The position numbers and the translations under genes are program-made. The notes under the pieces were generated by a model. It saw only the letters and a program-made list of their open reading frames with translations. It did not search any database and was not told where the DNA came from. Positions 1 through 8,798 of a DNA stretch of 64,000 bases are shown here, piece after piece. Position 1 is the first letter of the stretch. Every line of letters starts with the position of its first letter. Origin of the DNA: Klebsiella africana (GTDB lineage Bacteria > Pseudomonadota > Gammaproteobacteria > Enterobacterales > Enterobacteriaceae); the NCBI RefSeq assembly GCF_020526085.1, contig NZ_CP084874.1, forward strand, positions 558,001 to 622,000, written 5' to 3'.

Positions 1-594
1 GCTCAGCGCTTTGAGGTATGGATCTCAGTGGACACCTCCAAGGCGGAAGTTATTCGCGAATCATCCCGGGCTGGGGCGCATATCATTAACGATATTCGTT
101 CGCTCACCGAACCAGGCGCGCTGCAGGCCGCCGCGGATAGCGGGTTGCCGGTGTGTCTGATGCACATGCAAGGACAGCCGAAAACCATGCAGGAGGCGCC
201 GAAGTATGAAAACGTCTTCGCTGATGTTGAGCGCTTTTTTACCGAACACATTGTGCGCTGCGAGCAGGCGGGGATCGCAAAAGAAAAATTGCTACTCGAC
301 CCGGGATTCGGTTTCGGTAAAAATCTCTCCCATAATTACCAACTGCTGGCGAGACTGGGGGAGTTTCATCACTTTGGTCTGCCGCTGCTGGTCGGTATGT
401 CGCGGAAGTCGATGGTAGGTCAGTTGCTGAACGTCGGGCCGTCGGAGCGGCTGAACGGCAGCCTGGCGTGTGCCGTCATTGCAGCAATGCAGGGCGCGCA
501 GATTATTCGCGTCCATGATGTCAAAGAAACGGTAGAAGCGCTGCGCGTGGTGGAAGCCACTCTCGCCGCTAAGGGAAAAAAACGTTATGAGTAA
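1..594 (+). CDS. folP: Dihydropteroate synthase, 3' part (5' end outside window)
   Basis: This enzyme condenses 6-hydroxymethyl-7,8-dihydropterin pyrophosphate with p-aminobenzoate in cytoplasmic folate synthesis and is the sulfonamide target. The frame is open from base 1 and reads [14 protein letters not shown], which matches the interior of E. coli FolP, so the GTG at 28 is not a real start and roughly the first third of the gene lies upstream. The C-terminal part of the TIM barrel is visible, with the DPGFGFGK loop and the GMSRKS motif that contribute to substrate binding. The stop overlaps the glmM start by 8 bases, as in E. coli, which implies co-transcription and translational coupling. 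Confidence 0.97.
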   Translation, partial: AQRFEVWISVDTSKAEVIRESSRAGAHIINDIRSLTEPGALQAAADSGLPVCLMHMQGQPKTMQEAPKYENVFADVERFFTEHIVRCEQAGIAKEKLLLDPGFGFGKNLSHNYQLLARLGEFHHFGLPLLVGMSRKSMVGQLLNVGPSERLNGSLACAVIAAMQGAQIIRVHDVKETVEALRVVEATLAAKGKKRYE

Positions 595-1924
595 CCGCAA
601 GTATTTTGGCACCGATGGTATTCGTGGCCGCGTCGGCGATGCGCCGATCACGCCGGAATTTGTACTTAAGCTGGGCTGGGCGGCAGGCAAAGTATTAGCG
701 CGCCACGGCTCGCGTAAAATTATTATCGGCAAGGATACCCGTATTTCGGGTTATATGCTGGAGTCAGCGCTGGAAGCCGGACTGGCGGCCGCGGGGCTCT
801 CTGCGTCGTTCACCGGACCCATGCCGACACCGGCCATCGCCTACCTGACGCGCGCCTTCCGCGCTGAGGCGGGGATTGTTATCTCTGCTTCACATAACCC
901 TTTCTACGACAACGGCATTAAATTCTTCTCCATTGAGGGCACCAAGCTGCCGGATGATGTCGAAGAGGCGATTGAAGCCGAAATGGAGAAAGAACTCACC
1001 TGCGTGGATTCGGCTGAGCTGGGCAAAGCCAGCCGTATCGTCGATGCGGCGGGGCGCTACATTGAATTTTGTAAGGGTACCTTTCCCAACGAACTGAGCC
1101 TGGGTACGCTGAAAGTGGTAGTGGACTGCGCGCACGGCGCGACCTATCACATCGCCCCTAATGTCTTCCGCGAGCTGGGAGCCCAGGTTATCGCGATGGG
1201 CTGTGAGCCTGATGGCCTTAACATCAACGAAGAGGTCGGCGCCACCGACGTGCGGGCGCTTCAGGCGCGGGTGCTGGCGGAAAAAGCCGATTTGGGCATT
1301 GCCTATGACGGCGATGGCGATCGCGTGATCATGGTTGACCATGAAGGCAATAAAGTCGATGGCGACCAGATCCTCTACATCATTGCCCGGGAAGGATTGC
1401 GTCAGGGGCAGCTGCGCGGCGGCGCCGTCGGCACCCTGATGAGTAATATGGGGCTGGAGCTGGCGCTCAAGCAGTTAGGCATCCCGTTTGCCCGCGCGAA
1501 GGTCGGTGACCGCTATGTACTGGAGATGCTCCAGGAAAAAGGCTGGCGCATCGGGGCGGAAAACTCCGGCCATGTGATCCTGCTGGATAAAACCACCACC
1601 GGTGACGGCATCGTTGCCAGCCTGCAGGTGGTTGCGGCGATGGTGCGCAATCATATGAGTCTGCATGACCTGTGCAGTGGCATGAAAATGTTCCCTCAGC
1701 TGCTGGTGAATGTCCGCTTTACCGAGGGCAGTGGTAACCCTCTGGAGAACGAACATGTGAAAGCGGTGACCGCGGACGTGGAGGCGGCGTTAGGTAAACG
1801 CGGCCGTGTCCTGCTGCGTAAATCGGGTACGGAGCCGCTGATCCGCGTGATGGTGGAAGGCGAGCATGAAGATCAGGTACACGAATTCGCACACCGTATC
1901 GCTGAGGCGGTAAAAAGCGTCTAA
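587..1924 (+). CDS. glmM: Phosphoglucosamine mutase
   Basis: GlmM converts glucosamine-6-phosphate to glucosamine-1-phosphate, a cytoplasmic step towards UDP-GlcNAc for peptidoglycan and LPS. It is 445 residues, the usual length. The active-site loop ISASHNP places the phosphorylated serine at residue 102, the metal-binding DGDGDR loop follows in the second domain, and a phosphate-contacting RKSGTEP loop lies near the C terminus. These are hallmarks of the alpha-D-phosphohexomutase family. The ATG lies inside the end of folP (8-base overlap). A strong hairpin terminator follows the stop, so glmM ends this transcription unit. Confidence 0.98.
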   Translation: MSNRKYFGTDGIRGRVGDAPITPEFVLKLGWAAGKVLARHGSRKIIIGKDTRISGYMLESALEAGLAAAGLSASFTGPMPTPAIAYLTRAFRAEAGIVISASHNPFYDNGIKFFSIEGTKLPDDVEEAIEAEMEKELTCVDSAELGKASRIVDAAGRYIEFCKGTFPNELSLGTLKVVVDCAHGATYHIAPNVFRELGAQVIAMGCEPDGLNINEEVGATDVRALQARVLAEKADLGIAYDGDGDRVIMVDHEGNKVDGDQILYIIAREGLRQGQLRGGAVGTLMSNMGLELALKQLGIPFARAKVGDRYVLEMLQEKGWRIGAENSGHVILLDKTTTGDGIVASLQVVAAMVRNHMSLHDLCSGMKMFPQLLVNVRFTEGSGNPLENEHVKAVTADVEAALGKRGRVLLRKSGTEPLIRVMVEGEHEDQVHEFAHRIAEAVKSV

Positions 1925-1943
1925 TGTTTCCGGTTAAGTGGTT

Positions 1944-1970
1944 AAAAAGGCGGCGCTTGCCGCCTTTTTT
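1944..1970 (+). terminator. Rho-independent terminator after glmM
   Basis: A GC-rich stem (AAGGCGGC / GCCGCCTT around a short loop) is followed by six T residues. It closes the folP-glmM unit ahead of secG. Confidence 0.9.
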
Positions 1971-2153
1971 ATGATCGAAAACTGGCTTTTTGCTGTTTTT
2001 TTCTGCAGTTGATACAATGTGTCGAAATTGCCCTTGCGAAGGTCATTCGCTTTGGTTAGTATTCACACCCGCTTCAGTGGGAAACGTTAAAACGTCCCGC
2101 TTTATTGGTCGAAGCACTTGGTATGCGGCGAATCCGCAAGGAACAGGTTGATT

Positions 2154-2483
2154 ATGTACGAAGCTCTTTTGGTAGTTTTCCTTATTGTAGCGATTGGCCT
2201 TGTCGGTCTGGTTATGCTGCAACAAGGTAAAGGCGCTGATATGGGAGCCTCCTTCGGTGCAGGCGCTTCCGGCACACTGTTTGGGTCCAGCGGTTCTGGT
2301 AACTTCATGACCCGTATGACCGGCATCCTGGCTGCGCTGTTCTTCATCATCAGTCTGGCGCTGGGTAACATCAACAGCAACAAGACCAATAAAGGAAGTG
2401 AGTGGGATAATCTGAGCGCACCGAAAACGGAGCAAACTCAGCCAACTGCGCCGGCTCAGCCGAGCAGCGATATCCCGCACTAA
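2154..2483 (+). CDS. secG: Preprotein translocase subunit SecG
   Basis: SecG is the small inner-membrane subunit of SecYEG and assists SecA-driven export. The protein is 109 residues (110 in E. coli). It has two membrane segments, roughly residues 3-22 and 52-72, joined by a conserved Gly/Ala/Ser-rich loop containing LQQGKGADMG. The tail is Pro/Gln/Thr-rich and variable. The ATG at 2154 (MYEALL) is chosen over an upstream in-frame codon at 2118 because family members begin here and an AGGAACAGG ribosome site precedes it. The tRNA-Leu gene follows only 9 bases after the stop, as in E. coli. Confidence 0.96.
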   Translation: MYEALLVVFLIVAIGLVGLVMLQQGKGADMGASFGAGASGTLFGSSGSGNFMTRMTGILAALFFIISLALGNINSNKTNKGSEWDNLSAPKTEQTQPTAPAQPSSDIPH

Positions 2484-2492
2484 GTATTCTGT

Positions 2493-2579
2493 ACCGAGGT
2501 GGTGGAATTGGTAGACACGCTACCTTGAGGTGGTAGTGCCCTAACGGGCTTGTGGGTTCGAGTCCCATCCTCGGTACCA
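2493..2579 (+). tRNA. leuU: tRNA-Leu (anticodon GAG)
   Basis: An 87-nt class II tRNA. Acceptor arms ACCGAGG and CCTCGGT pair fully and an encoded ACCA end follows. The anticodon GAG is at 2527-2529 in the loop TTGAGGT between CTACC and GGTAG. A long variable arm (TGCCCTAACGGGCT) and the T-loop TTCGAGT are present. It reads CUC/CUU leucine codons. Position downstream of secG matches E. coli leuU. Confidence 0.96.
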
Positions 2580-2588
2580 ATATTCCAG

Positions 2589-2616
2589 AAAAAAGACGCT
2601 GAAAAGCGTCTTTTTT
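2589..2616 (+). terminator. Terminator after tRNA-Leu
   Basis: The stem AAAAAAGACGCT / AGCGTCTTTTTT with a GAAA loop gives a canonical hairpin plus U-tract 10 bases after the tRNA. Confidence 0.9.
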
Positions 2617-2723
2617 CGTTTTTATCCTCGCTGGCCGTTTATTTATAAACATCTCTTCGCTGGTTACCTCCTTTTACTGTCGTTAAAGTCGCCTCGTCAA
2701 ATTAACAGAGGTGAAGTGACACA

Positions 2724-3125
2724 ATGAACAAGATCGGGTTGCTTATCGTCGCCGGCGTGCTCGGTTTAACGGGGTGTAGTTCAACATCACCATCCAAAAC
2801 GGTAGAGACCATTAATGCGCTTACCGTACCGGTATCGTACAGTGAGCCAGGGGTTGCGGCGAACAATGCCCAGGTGGTGACGCGCTATTTCCAGGACAAT
2901 ACGGCACTGATTGGTCGTCTTAATCATTCGTTGAAAAGTCATTATTTGCAGAATGTGGAGCGTCGCGATGTGTTCGACAGACATAGTGAGGCGTATCAGG
3001 TATATGGCGCCCTGACTCGCCTGGAGCAGATGGCGTCCATGAATGAGGTTTACCGCAAAGAGAATAATGTTGCGGGCCTACAGGAGATCAACCGCGTGTT
3101 AAAAAGCGTGCCGTTGGCCAGCTGA
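2724..3125 (+). CDS. Small lipoprotein of unknown function
   Basis: A 133-residue protein with a lipoprotein signal peptide: MNK start, hydrophobic stretch 4-15, lipobox LTGC with the lipidated Cys at residue 18. Residue 19 is Ser, not Asp, so sorting to the outer membrane is expected. The mature part is polar and mainly helical, with no motif I recognise. A GAGGTG ribosome site lies about 12 bases upstream of the ATG. E. coli K-12 has yhbX in this interval, so this gene is accessory. It converges on the YfaZ-like gene across a hairpin. Function unknown. Confidence 0.85.
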   Translation: MNKIGLLIVAGVLGLTGCSSTSPSKTVETINALTVPVSYSEPGVAANNAQVVTRYFQDNTALIGRLNHSLKSHYLQNVERRDVFDRHSEAYQVYGALTRLEQMASMNEVYRKENNVAGLQEINRVLKSVPLAS

Positions 3126-3132
3126 GAATGAA

Positions 3133-3160
3133 GCAGGGACTGCCGACCGGCAATCCCTGC
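3133..3160. terminator. Hairpin between convergent genes
   Basis: Two 13-base arms (GCAGGGACTGCCG / CGGCAATCCCTGC) with one mismatch and a 2-nt loop lie between two convergent stops. There is no clear U-tract on either side, so terminator strength is uncertain. Confidence 0.55.
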
Positions 3161-3166
3161 GAAGCG

Positions 3167-3718
3167 TTAAAAGCGGAAGTTAACCCCGGCGTAAGCGCCG
3201 TCGGCCAGCGTGTTATCGCGATGGCCATCTTTCCCCGCCATATCAATATAGCGATAGCCAGCTTCGATATTCAGCGATGGGAGCACGTTAAGGCGTACCC
3301 CGGCATTGGCCTCCACATAATCCTCAACGCCGCTGGACATTGAGTCCGGTGAGTAATAGCCCTCGCCGAAGAGCGTGAAATACTGACCAAGGGGGAGTTC
3401 AGCGCCACCACCGGCGGCGATGGCGTAACCTTCATCACCATCTTTTGGGTTCAGATAGACCCCCTTACCGCCCAGGGTCATCAGAAAAGGGCCAAGGTTA
3501 AAGTTATAACCCATTCCCAGCCCTACGCTATCTCCGTCGTTGTCGCTATGGGCCCACTGAGAATTGAACGTCATCCCCGGTTCCCCGGCGCCAAAGCTGG
3601 CGGACAAATTGGTAAACTCGGCGCCAGCTTCCCCATGCAGGTTAACAGATGCGCAGGCGACGCTGCTGGTTCCCAAAGCGACCATCACGGCCACCATTTT
3701 TGCAGCAATAGACTTCAT
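3167..3718 (-). CDS. YfaZ-family outer-membrane protein
   Basis: 183 residues with a Sec signal peptide (MKSIAAK, hydrophobic core, cleavage probably after Ala23 in VACA-SV). The mature protein is Gly-rich with alternating hydrophobic strands and ends in a C-terminal phenylalanine (VNFRF), the usual signal for a BAM-assembled beta-barrel. Pattern and length fit the YfaZ family, whose function is unclear. It is expressed leftward behind an unusually structured leader (3737-3940) with a possible terminator 19 bases before its ATG, so it may be controlled by attenuation. AAGGAA is the ribosome site. Confidence 0.8.
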   Translation of the reverse strand: MKSIAAKMVAVMVALGTSSVACASVNLHGEAGAEFTNLSASFGAGEPGMTFNSQWAHSDNDGDSVGLGMGYNFNLGPFLMTLGGKGVYLNPKDGDEGYAIAAGGGAELPLGQYFTLFGEGYYSPDSMSSGVEDYVEANAGVRLNVLPSLNIEAGYRYIDMAGKDGHRDNTLADGAYAGVNFRF

Positions 3719-3736
3719 TGTTGAATTCCTTCAGAT

Positions 3737-3765
3737 AAAAAAAAGCCCGATACGGGCGTTCGGGC
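3737..3765 (-). terminator. Candidate attenuator terminator in the leader of the YfaZ-like gene
   Basis: In the leftward RNA the stem GCCCGA (3765-3760) / TCGGGC (3750-3745) is followed by eight U residues (3744-3737). It lies only 19 bases upstream of the ATG at 3718 and no gene ends just before it, so it would terminate the leader rather than an upstream gene. The neighbouring ACGCCCG offers an alternative shorter stem. Confidence 0.7.
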
Positions 3766-3898
3766 AAAATTAACGGGTTCTTGGATCTCATCGTTGTGGT
3801 CGAGGCAGGCGGCAGGTGAGGGGATCAACTCATGCTACCGCTGCTCACGCCTGGCCGATTTCCGGTGGCATATCCTGAGCCTGTACAGACCCGACGGT

Positions 3899-3940
3899 TT
3901 ACACCGTGTATGGTGGCCCACTGGTCTTGCTCAGAGACAT
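3899..3940 (-). CDS. Putative 13-residue leader peptide
   Basis: An ATG at 3940-3938 opens a 13-codon frame, MSLSKTSGPPYTV, ending in TAA. It is preceded by an unusually good Shine-Dalgarno, ACCGGAGGACAAC, with five bases between GGAGGA and the ATG. The frame contains Pro-Pro, a sequence known to slow ribosomes. The stop codon sits in the GTAA loop of a small hairpin (ACGGT/ACCGT, 3907-3894). Beginning at 3894, TCGGGT could pair with the GCCCGA arm of the terminator at 3737-3765. This is typical of translation-coupled attenuators. I do not recognise the peptide; its translation is inferred from the ribosome site only. Confidence 0.5.
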   Translation of the reverse strand: MSLSKTSGPPYTV

Positions 3941-4069
3941 GTTGTCCTCCGGTAAATTCAGGCGCTCAGCATAAAATTTTTCTTTTTTTACCGTTAGCGT
4001 TAATTGATTTAAATTTAAACATTTTTGCTGTTGTCGCGAATAACAATAAATGGCAGGGCGCAGCGCGAG

Positions 4070-4699
4070 TCAGAATTTTTCAGGAAGTGAGACGATATTT
4101 TGTAAATAGCCGCCGCGGGCAAAGGTAATATAACCGCCTTTCTTTAATGCTGACAAGACATTGAGAATACTGCTACGCGACATATGGGTTCGGTCCTGAA
4201 TATATTCAAGGATAGACACGCGCTGTCGAGTCTCTGCGGTTAATAGCATCATTTCCAGCAGATGGTTACGGATCACTGAATAGGTTCGCTGTTGTAGGAC
4301 CAGATCGTCACGATACACCATATAAGAGGTATGATAGGCCAGCAGGCTGGTGACTTCCTCCCACAGGTTATGCTGGCGAAATAGCGCTGAAGCCCGATCA
4401 TAGTCGATACGTAGCAGCTCGGAAGAGACCTCTGCCCGCAGGCTATGGCTACGGCTAGGCTGCAGCATTTCCGCCACGCCGAAAAGATGTGGCTCATAGA
4501 CGGTTACCATCAGTAGCCTGTCGGAATTACGAATAATCGACAGCTCACCTTTTTTAAAAATAAAGAGCTGGGTTTTGCCTTTATATTCCCAGGTGAGTCT
4601 TTTTCTGGCGATCGCGTTAACGGGCGTCGCGTGTGGCTCAAGCACATCGATCAGTCGGTCAATGGCCTTTTGCGGCCTGATCGGCGGTTTAATATTCAT
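4070..4699 (-). CDS. IprA/YaiV-like helix-turn-helix regulator
   Basis: A 209-residue cytoplasmic regulator. The N-terminal two-thirds resembles a cyclic-nucleotide-binding-type beta-roll (FIFKKGELSIIR, then LFGVAEML), and the C-terminal part is a winged helix (ILEYIQDRTHMSRSSILNVL) near residues 160-190. This layout is that of the IprA/YaiV group; E. coli IprA affects peroxide resistance. The ATG at 4699 has a GGTGA ribosome site, so it is preferred to the in-frame TTG at 4729. It lies between the YfaZ leader and argG with its own upstream space. The target genes are unknown. Confidence 0.7.
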   Translation of the reverse strand: MNIKPPIRPQKAIDRLIDVLEPHATPVNAIARKRLTWEYKGKTQLFIFKKGELSIIRNSDRLLMVTVYEPHLFGVAEMLQPSRSHSLRAEVSSELLRIDYDRASALFRQHNLWEEVTSLLAYHTSYMVYRDDLVLQQRTYSVIRNHLLEMMLLTAETRQRVSILEYIQDRTHMSRSSILNVLSALKKGGYITFARGGYLQNIVSLPEKF

Positions 4700-4822
4700 G
4701 ATGTATATCACCAGATATGAATTAATCAATTGAGGTTATTATAGTCAACAATTTTGCTGATCGAGCGATAAGGAAAAAATGCCTCTTTTCGATTTTTCTG
4801 GCGCAGACAGGTAACAAAAAAT

Positions 4823-4848
4823 AAAAAGCCGGCGGAGGGCCGCCGGCT
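4823..4848 (-). terminator. Terminator after argG
   Basis: Read leftward, AGCCGGCGG / CCGCCGGCT forms a 9-bp stem followed by TTTTTAT, 23 bases after the argG stop. Confidence 0.9.
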
Positions 4849-4870
4849 GAGGGAAAACATCGTCAGATGA

Positions 4871-6253
<1,383 letters not shown>

Positions 6254-6265
6254 TCAACAACCTTA

Positions 6266-6304
6266 ACTGCATTTTTATGCATTAATTGTGAGTATTCATT
6301 TAAC
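6266..6304. promoter_or_regulatory. Tandem ArgR (ARG) boxes of argG
   Basis: Two 18-bp sites separated by exactly 3 bp fit the consensus TNTGAATWWWWATTCANW: ACTGCATTTTTATGCATT at 6266-6283 and TGTGAGTATTCATTTAAC at 6287-6304, each with only a few mismatches. The 3-bp spacing is the one used by hexameric ArgR. Confidence 0.8.
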
Positions 6305-6400
6305 CATCTTTTACTGGCGACAGGAAGGGCTTCATCATCTTTTTGCTAAAAAAGCCTGAAATACCAGCACAAACGGCAATTGGGGAAGCTAAAAAGCATG

Positions 6401-6430
6401 TTGACAAAATATACTAATTGCCGTTACAAT
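6401..6430 (+). promoter_or_regulatory. Sigma-70 promoter of the metY-rimP-nusA-infB operon
   Basis: A perfect -35 TTGACA (6401-6406) and -10 TACAAT (6425-6430) are 18 bp apart. Transcription would start about 85 bases before the tRNA. Confidence 0.85.
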
Positions 6431-6521
6431 TCATCCCGATTTTATGTCCCGTCTTCGGTACCAAATCCCAGCAGTATTTGCGTCTTTTACTCAAAAAGAG
6501 TAAAATATGCCACGTTTCAGG

Positions 6522-6598
<77 letters not shown>

Positions 6599-6721
6599 CT
6601 TTCCCATTAAGTACTTTTTCAAATATACTGTGAGGACTAGGTGTCCTTCGTAGCCGGATTTGAAAGAATTCTTGCGGAAGGTGTTCCAGATCGCCATGGC
6701 GATCTCAGGGTTCAGTTATCT

Positions 6722-6746
6722 AAAGCCCCGATTTATCGGGGTTTTT
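6722..6746 (+). terminator. First terminator between metY and rimP
   Basis: The stem AAAGCCCCGA / TCGGGG followed by six T residues lies downstream of the tRNA but inside the operon. It resembles the partial terminator/attenuator known in the rimP leader of enterobacteria, where only some transcripts read through into nusA-infB. Confidence 0.85.
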
Positions 6747-6769
6747 TGTTATCTGACTTCAGAATAACT

Positions 6770-6789
6770 GGGCTATACGCCCTTTTTTT
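6770..6789 (+). terminator. Second, weaker terminator-like hairpin before rimP
   Basis: GGGC-TATAC-GCCC followed by seven T residues ends 17 bases before the rimP start codon. A short 4-bp stem, so probably weak or regulated. Confidence 0.6.
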
Positions 6790-6806
6790 ATGTCTTGGGG
6801 GTGGGT

Positions 6807-7259
6807 TTGTCCACATTAGAGCAAAAATTGACAGAGATGCTCACAGCGCCGGTTGAAGCGCTTGGCTTTGAGCTGGTCGGCATCGAATTTATTCGCGGTC
6901 GCACATCCACACTGCGCATCTATATTGATAGTGAAGATGGCATCAACGTTGATGATTGTGCTGATGTGAGCCACCAGGTAAGCGCCGTCATGGATGTCGA
7001 AGACCCGATCACTGTCGCTTACAACCTGGAAGTCTCTTCGCCTGGTCTTGACCGTCCGATGTTCACCGCCGAACACTATCAACGTTTCACCGGCGAAGAA
7101 GTTGCGCTGGTGCTGCGCATGGCGGTTCAGAACCGCCGCAAATGGCAGGGCATTATCAAAGCGGTAGACGGTGAGATGATCACGGTAACCGTCGAAGGCA
7201 AAGATGAAGTGTTCGCGCTGAGTAACATCCAGAAGGCGAACCTGGTTCCCCACTTTTAA
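6807..7259 (+). CDS. rimP: Ribosome maturation factor RimP
   Basis: RimP acts in 30S subunit assembly in the cytoplasm. At 150 residues it is nearly identical to the E. coli protein, with an N-terminal alpha/beta domain ([14 protein letters not shown]) and a C-terminal SH3-like barrel (GMI TVTVEG region to KANLVPHF). The start is the rare codon TTG at 6807 (LSTLEQKL), as in E. coli. A G-rich ribosome site lies just upstream and the extra in-frame codons from 6795 are not conserved. First protein gene of the nusA-infB operon. Confidence 0.95.
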   Translation: MSTLEQKLTEMLTAPVEALGFELVGIEFIRGRTSTLRIYIDSEDGINVDDCADVSHQVSAVMDVEDPITVAYNLEVSSPGLDRPMFTAEHYQRFTGEEVALVLRMAVQNRRKWQGIIKAVDGEMITVTVEGKDEVFALSNIQKANLVPHF

Positions 7260-7286
7260 CAGTCTGGATTGAGGTGAAAGGCCCCG

Positions 7287-8774
7287 ATGAACAAAGAAAT
7301 TTTGGCTGTTGTTGAAGCCGTTTCCAACGAAAAAGCGCTGCCGCGTGAGAAAATTTTCGAAGCGCTGGAAAGCGCGCTGGCAACGGCCACCAAGAAAAAA
7401 TACGAACAAGAGATCGACGTTCGCGTAGAAATCGACCGCAAGAGCGGCGATTTCGATACTTTCCGTCGCTGGCTGGTTGTAGAAGAAGTCACCCAGCCGA
7501 CGCGCGAGATCACTCTCGAAGCCGCGCGTTTCGAAGATGAAAGCATGAACGTCGGCGACTATGTCGAAGATCAGATTGAATCTGTTACCTTCGACCGTAT
7601 CACCACGCAGACCGCTAAACAGGTTATCGTGCAGAAAGTCCGCGAAGCTGAGCGCGCGATGGTGGTCGATCAGTTCCGCGAGCACGAAGGTGAGATCATC
7701 ACCGGCGTGGTGAAAAAAGTGAACCGCGACAACATCACTCTGGATCTGGGTAACAACGCTGAAGCCGTGATCCTGCGTGAAGATATGCTGCCGCGTGAAA
7801 ACTTCCGTCCGGGCGACCGCATTCGCGGCGTACTGTACGCTGTCCGTCCGGAAGCGCGTGGCGCCCAGCTGTTCGTCACCCGTTCCAAACCTGAGATGCT
7901 GATCGAACTGTTCCGCATTGAAGTGCCGGAAATCGGTGAAGAAGTGCTGGAGATCAAAGCGGCGGCTCGCGATCCGGGCTCTCGTGCCAAAATTGCGGTG
8001 AAAACCAACGACAAGCGCATCGACCCGGTTGGCGCTTGCGTCGGTATGCGCGGTGCGCGTGTGCAGGCCGTGTCGACTGAGCTGGGCGGTGAACGCATCG
8101 ATATCGTCCTGTGGGATGATAACCCGGCGCAGTTCGTGATTAACGCCATGGCGCCGGCAGATGTCGCGTCCATCGTGGTGGATGAAGATAAACACACCAT
8201 GGATATCGCGGTAGAAGCGGGCAACCTGGCGCAGGCGATTGGCCGTAACGGTCAGAACGTGCGCCTGGCTTCGCAGCTCAGCGGCTGGGAACTCAACGTG
8301 ATGACCGTTGACGATCTGCAGGCTAAGCACCAGGCGGAAGCGCATGCCGCTATCGATACCTTCACCAAATATCTCGATATTGATGAAGATTTCGCGACAG
8401 TGCTGGTTGAAGAAGGCTTCTCCTCGCTGGAAGAGCTGGCCTATGTGCCGATGAAAGAACTGCTGGAAATCGACGGTCTGGATGAAGCCACCGTTGAAGC
8501 ACTTCGTGAGCGTGCGAAAAACGCACTGACTACGCTGGCGCTGGCTCAGGAAGAGAGCCTGGGCGATAACAAACCTGCCGATGATCTGTTGAATCTGGAA
8601 GGTTTGGATCGTGCCCTGGCATTCAAACTGGCTGCCCGTGGTGTTTGTACGCTGGAAGATCTCGCCGAGCAGGGCGTTGATGACCTGGCTGATATCGAAG
8701 GGATGACCGACGAGAAAGCTGGCGAGCTCATCATGGCCGCTCGCAACATTTGTTGGTTCGGCGACGAAGCGTAA
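7287..8774 (+). CDS. nusA: Transcription termination/antitermination protein NusA
   Basis: NusA binds RNA polymerase and modulates pausing, intrinsic termination and antitermination. The 495-residue protein has the expected order: N-terminal polymerase-binding domain (1-125), S1 domain (about 135-200), two KH domains (about 200-345, with [12 protein letters not shown] and [10 protein letters not shown]), and two acidic repeats (about 365-420 and 440-490, LLEIDGLDE and [10 protein letters not shown]). An AGGTGAAAGG ribosome site precedes the ATG. In E. coli NusA represses its own operon. Confidence 0.98.
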   Translation: MNKEILAVVEAVSNEKALPREKIFEALESALATATKKKYEQEIDVRVEIDRKSGDFDTFRRWLVVEEVTQPTREITLEAARFEDESMNVGDYVEDQIESVTFDRITTQTAKQVIVQKVREAERAMVVDQFREHEGEIITGVVKKVNRDNITLDLGNNAEAVILREDMLPRENFRPGDRIRGVLYAVRPEARGAQLFVTRSKPEMLIELFRIEVPEIGEEVLEIKAAARDPGSRAKIAVKTNDKRIDPVGACVGMRGARVQAVSTELGGERIDIVLWDDNPAQFVINAMAPADVASIVVDEDKHTMDIAVEAGNLAQAIGRNGQNVRLASQLSGWELNVMTVDDLQAKHQAEAHAAIDTFTKYLDIDEDFATVLVEEGFSSLEELAYVPMKELLEIDGLDEATVEALRERAKNALTTLALAQEESLGDNKPADDLLNLEGLDRALAFKLAARGVCTLEDLAEQGVDDLADIEGMTDEKAGELIMAARNICWFGDEA

Positions 8775-8798
8775 TAAACTGTAGCAGGAAGGAACAGC

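Noticed and set aside
3128..3343. A 71-codon frame antisense to the end of the YfaZ-like gene
   Set aside because: Mostly the complement of the beta-barrel gene and starts inside the hairpin.
3834..3841. GCGGTAGC in the YfaZ leader, resembling the RfaH ops element
   Set aside because: Only the 8-base core matches GGCGGTAGCGTG; flanking bases differ, and no polysaccharide operon is present. Probably chance.
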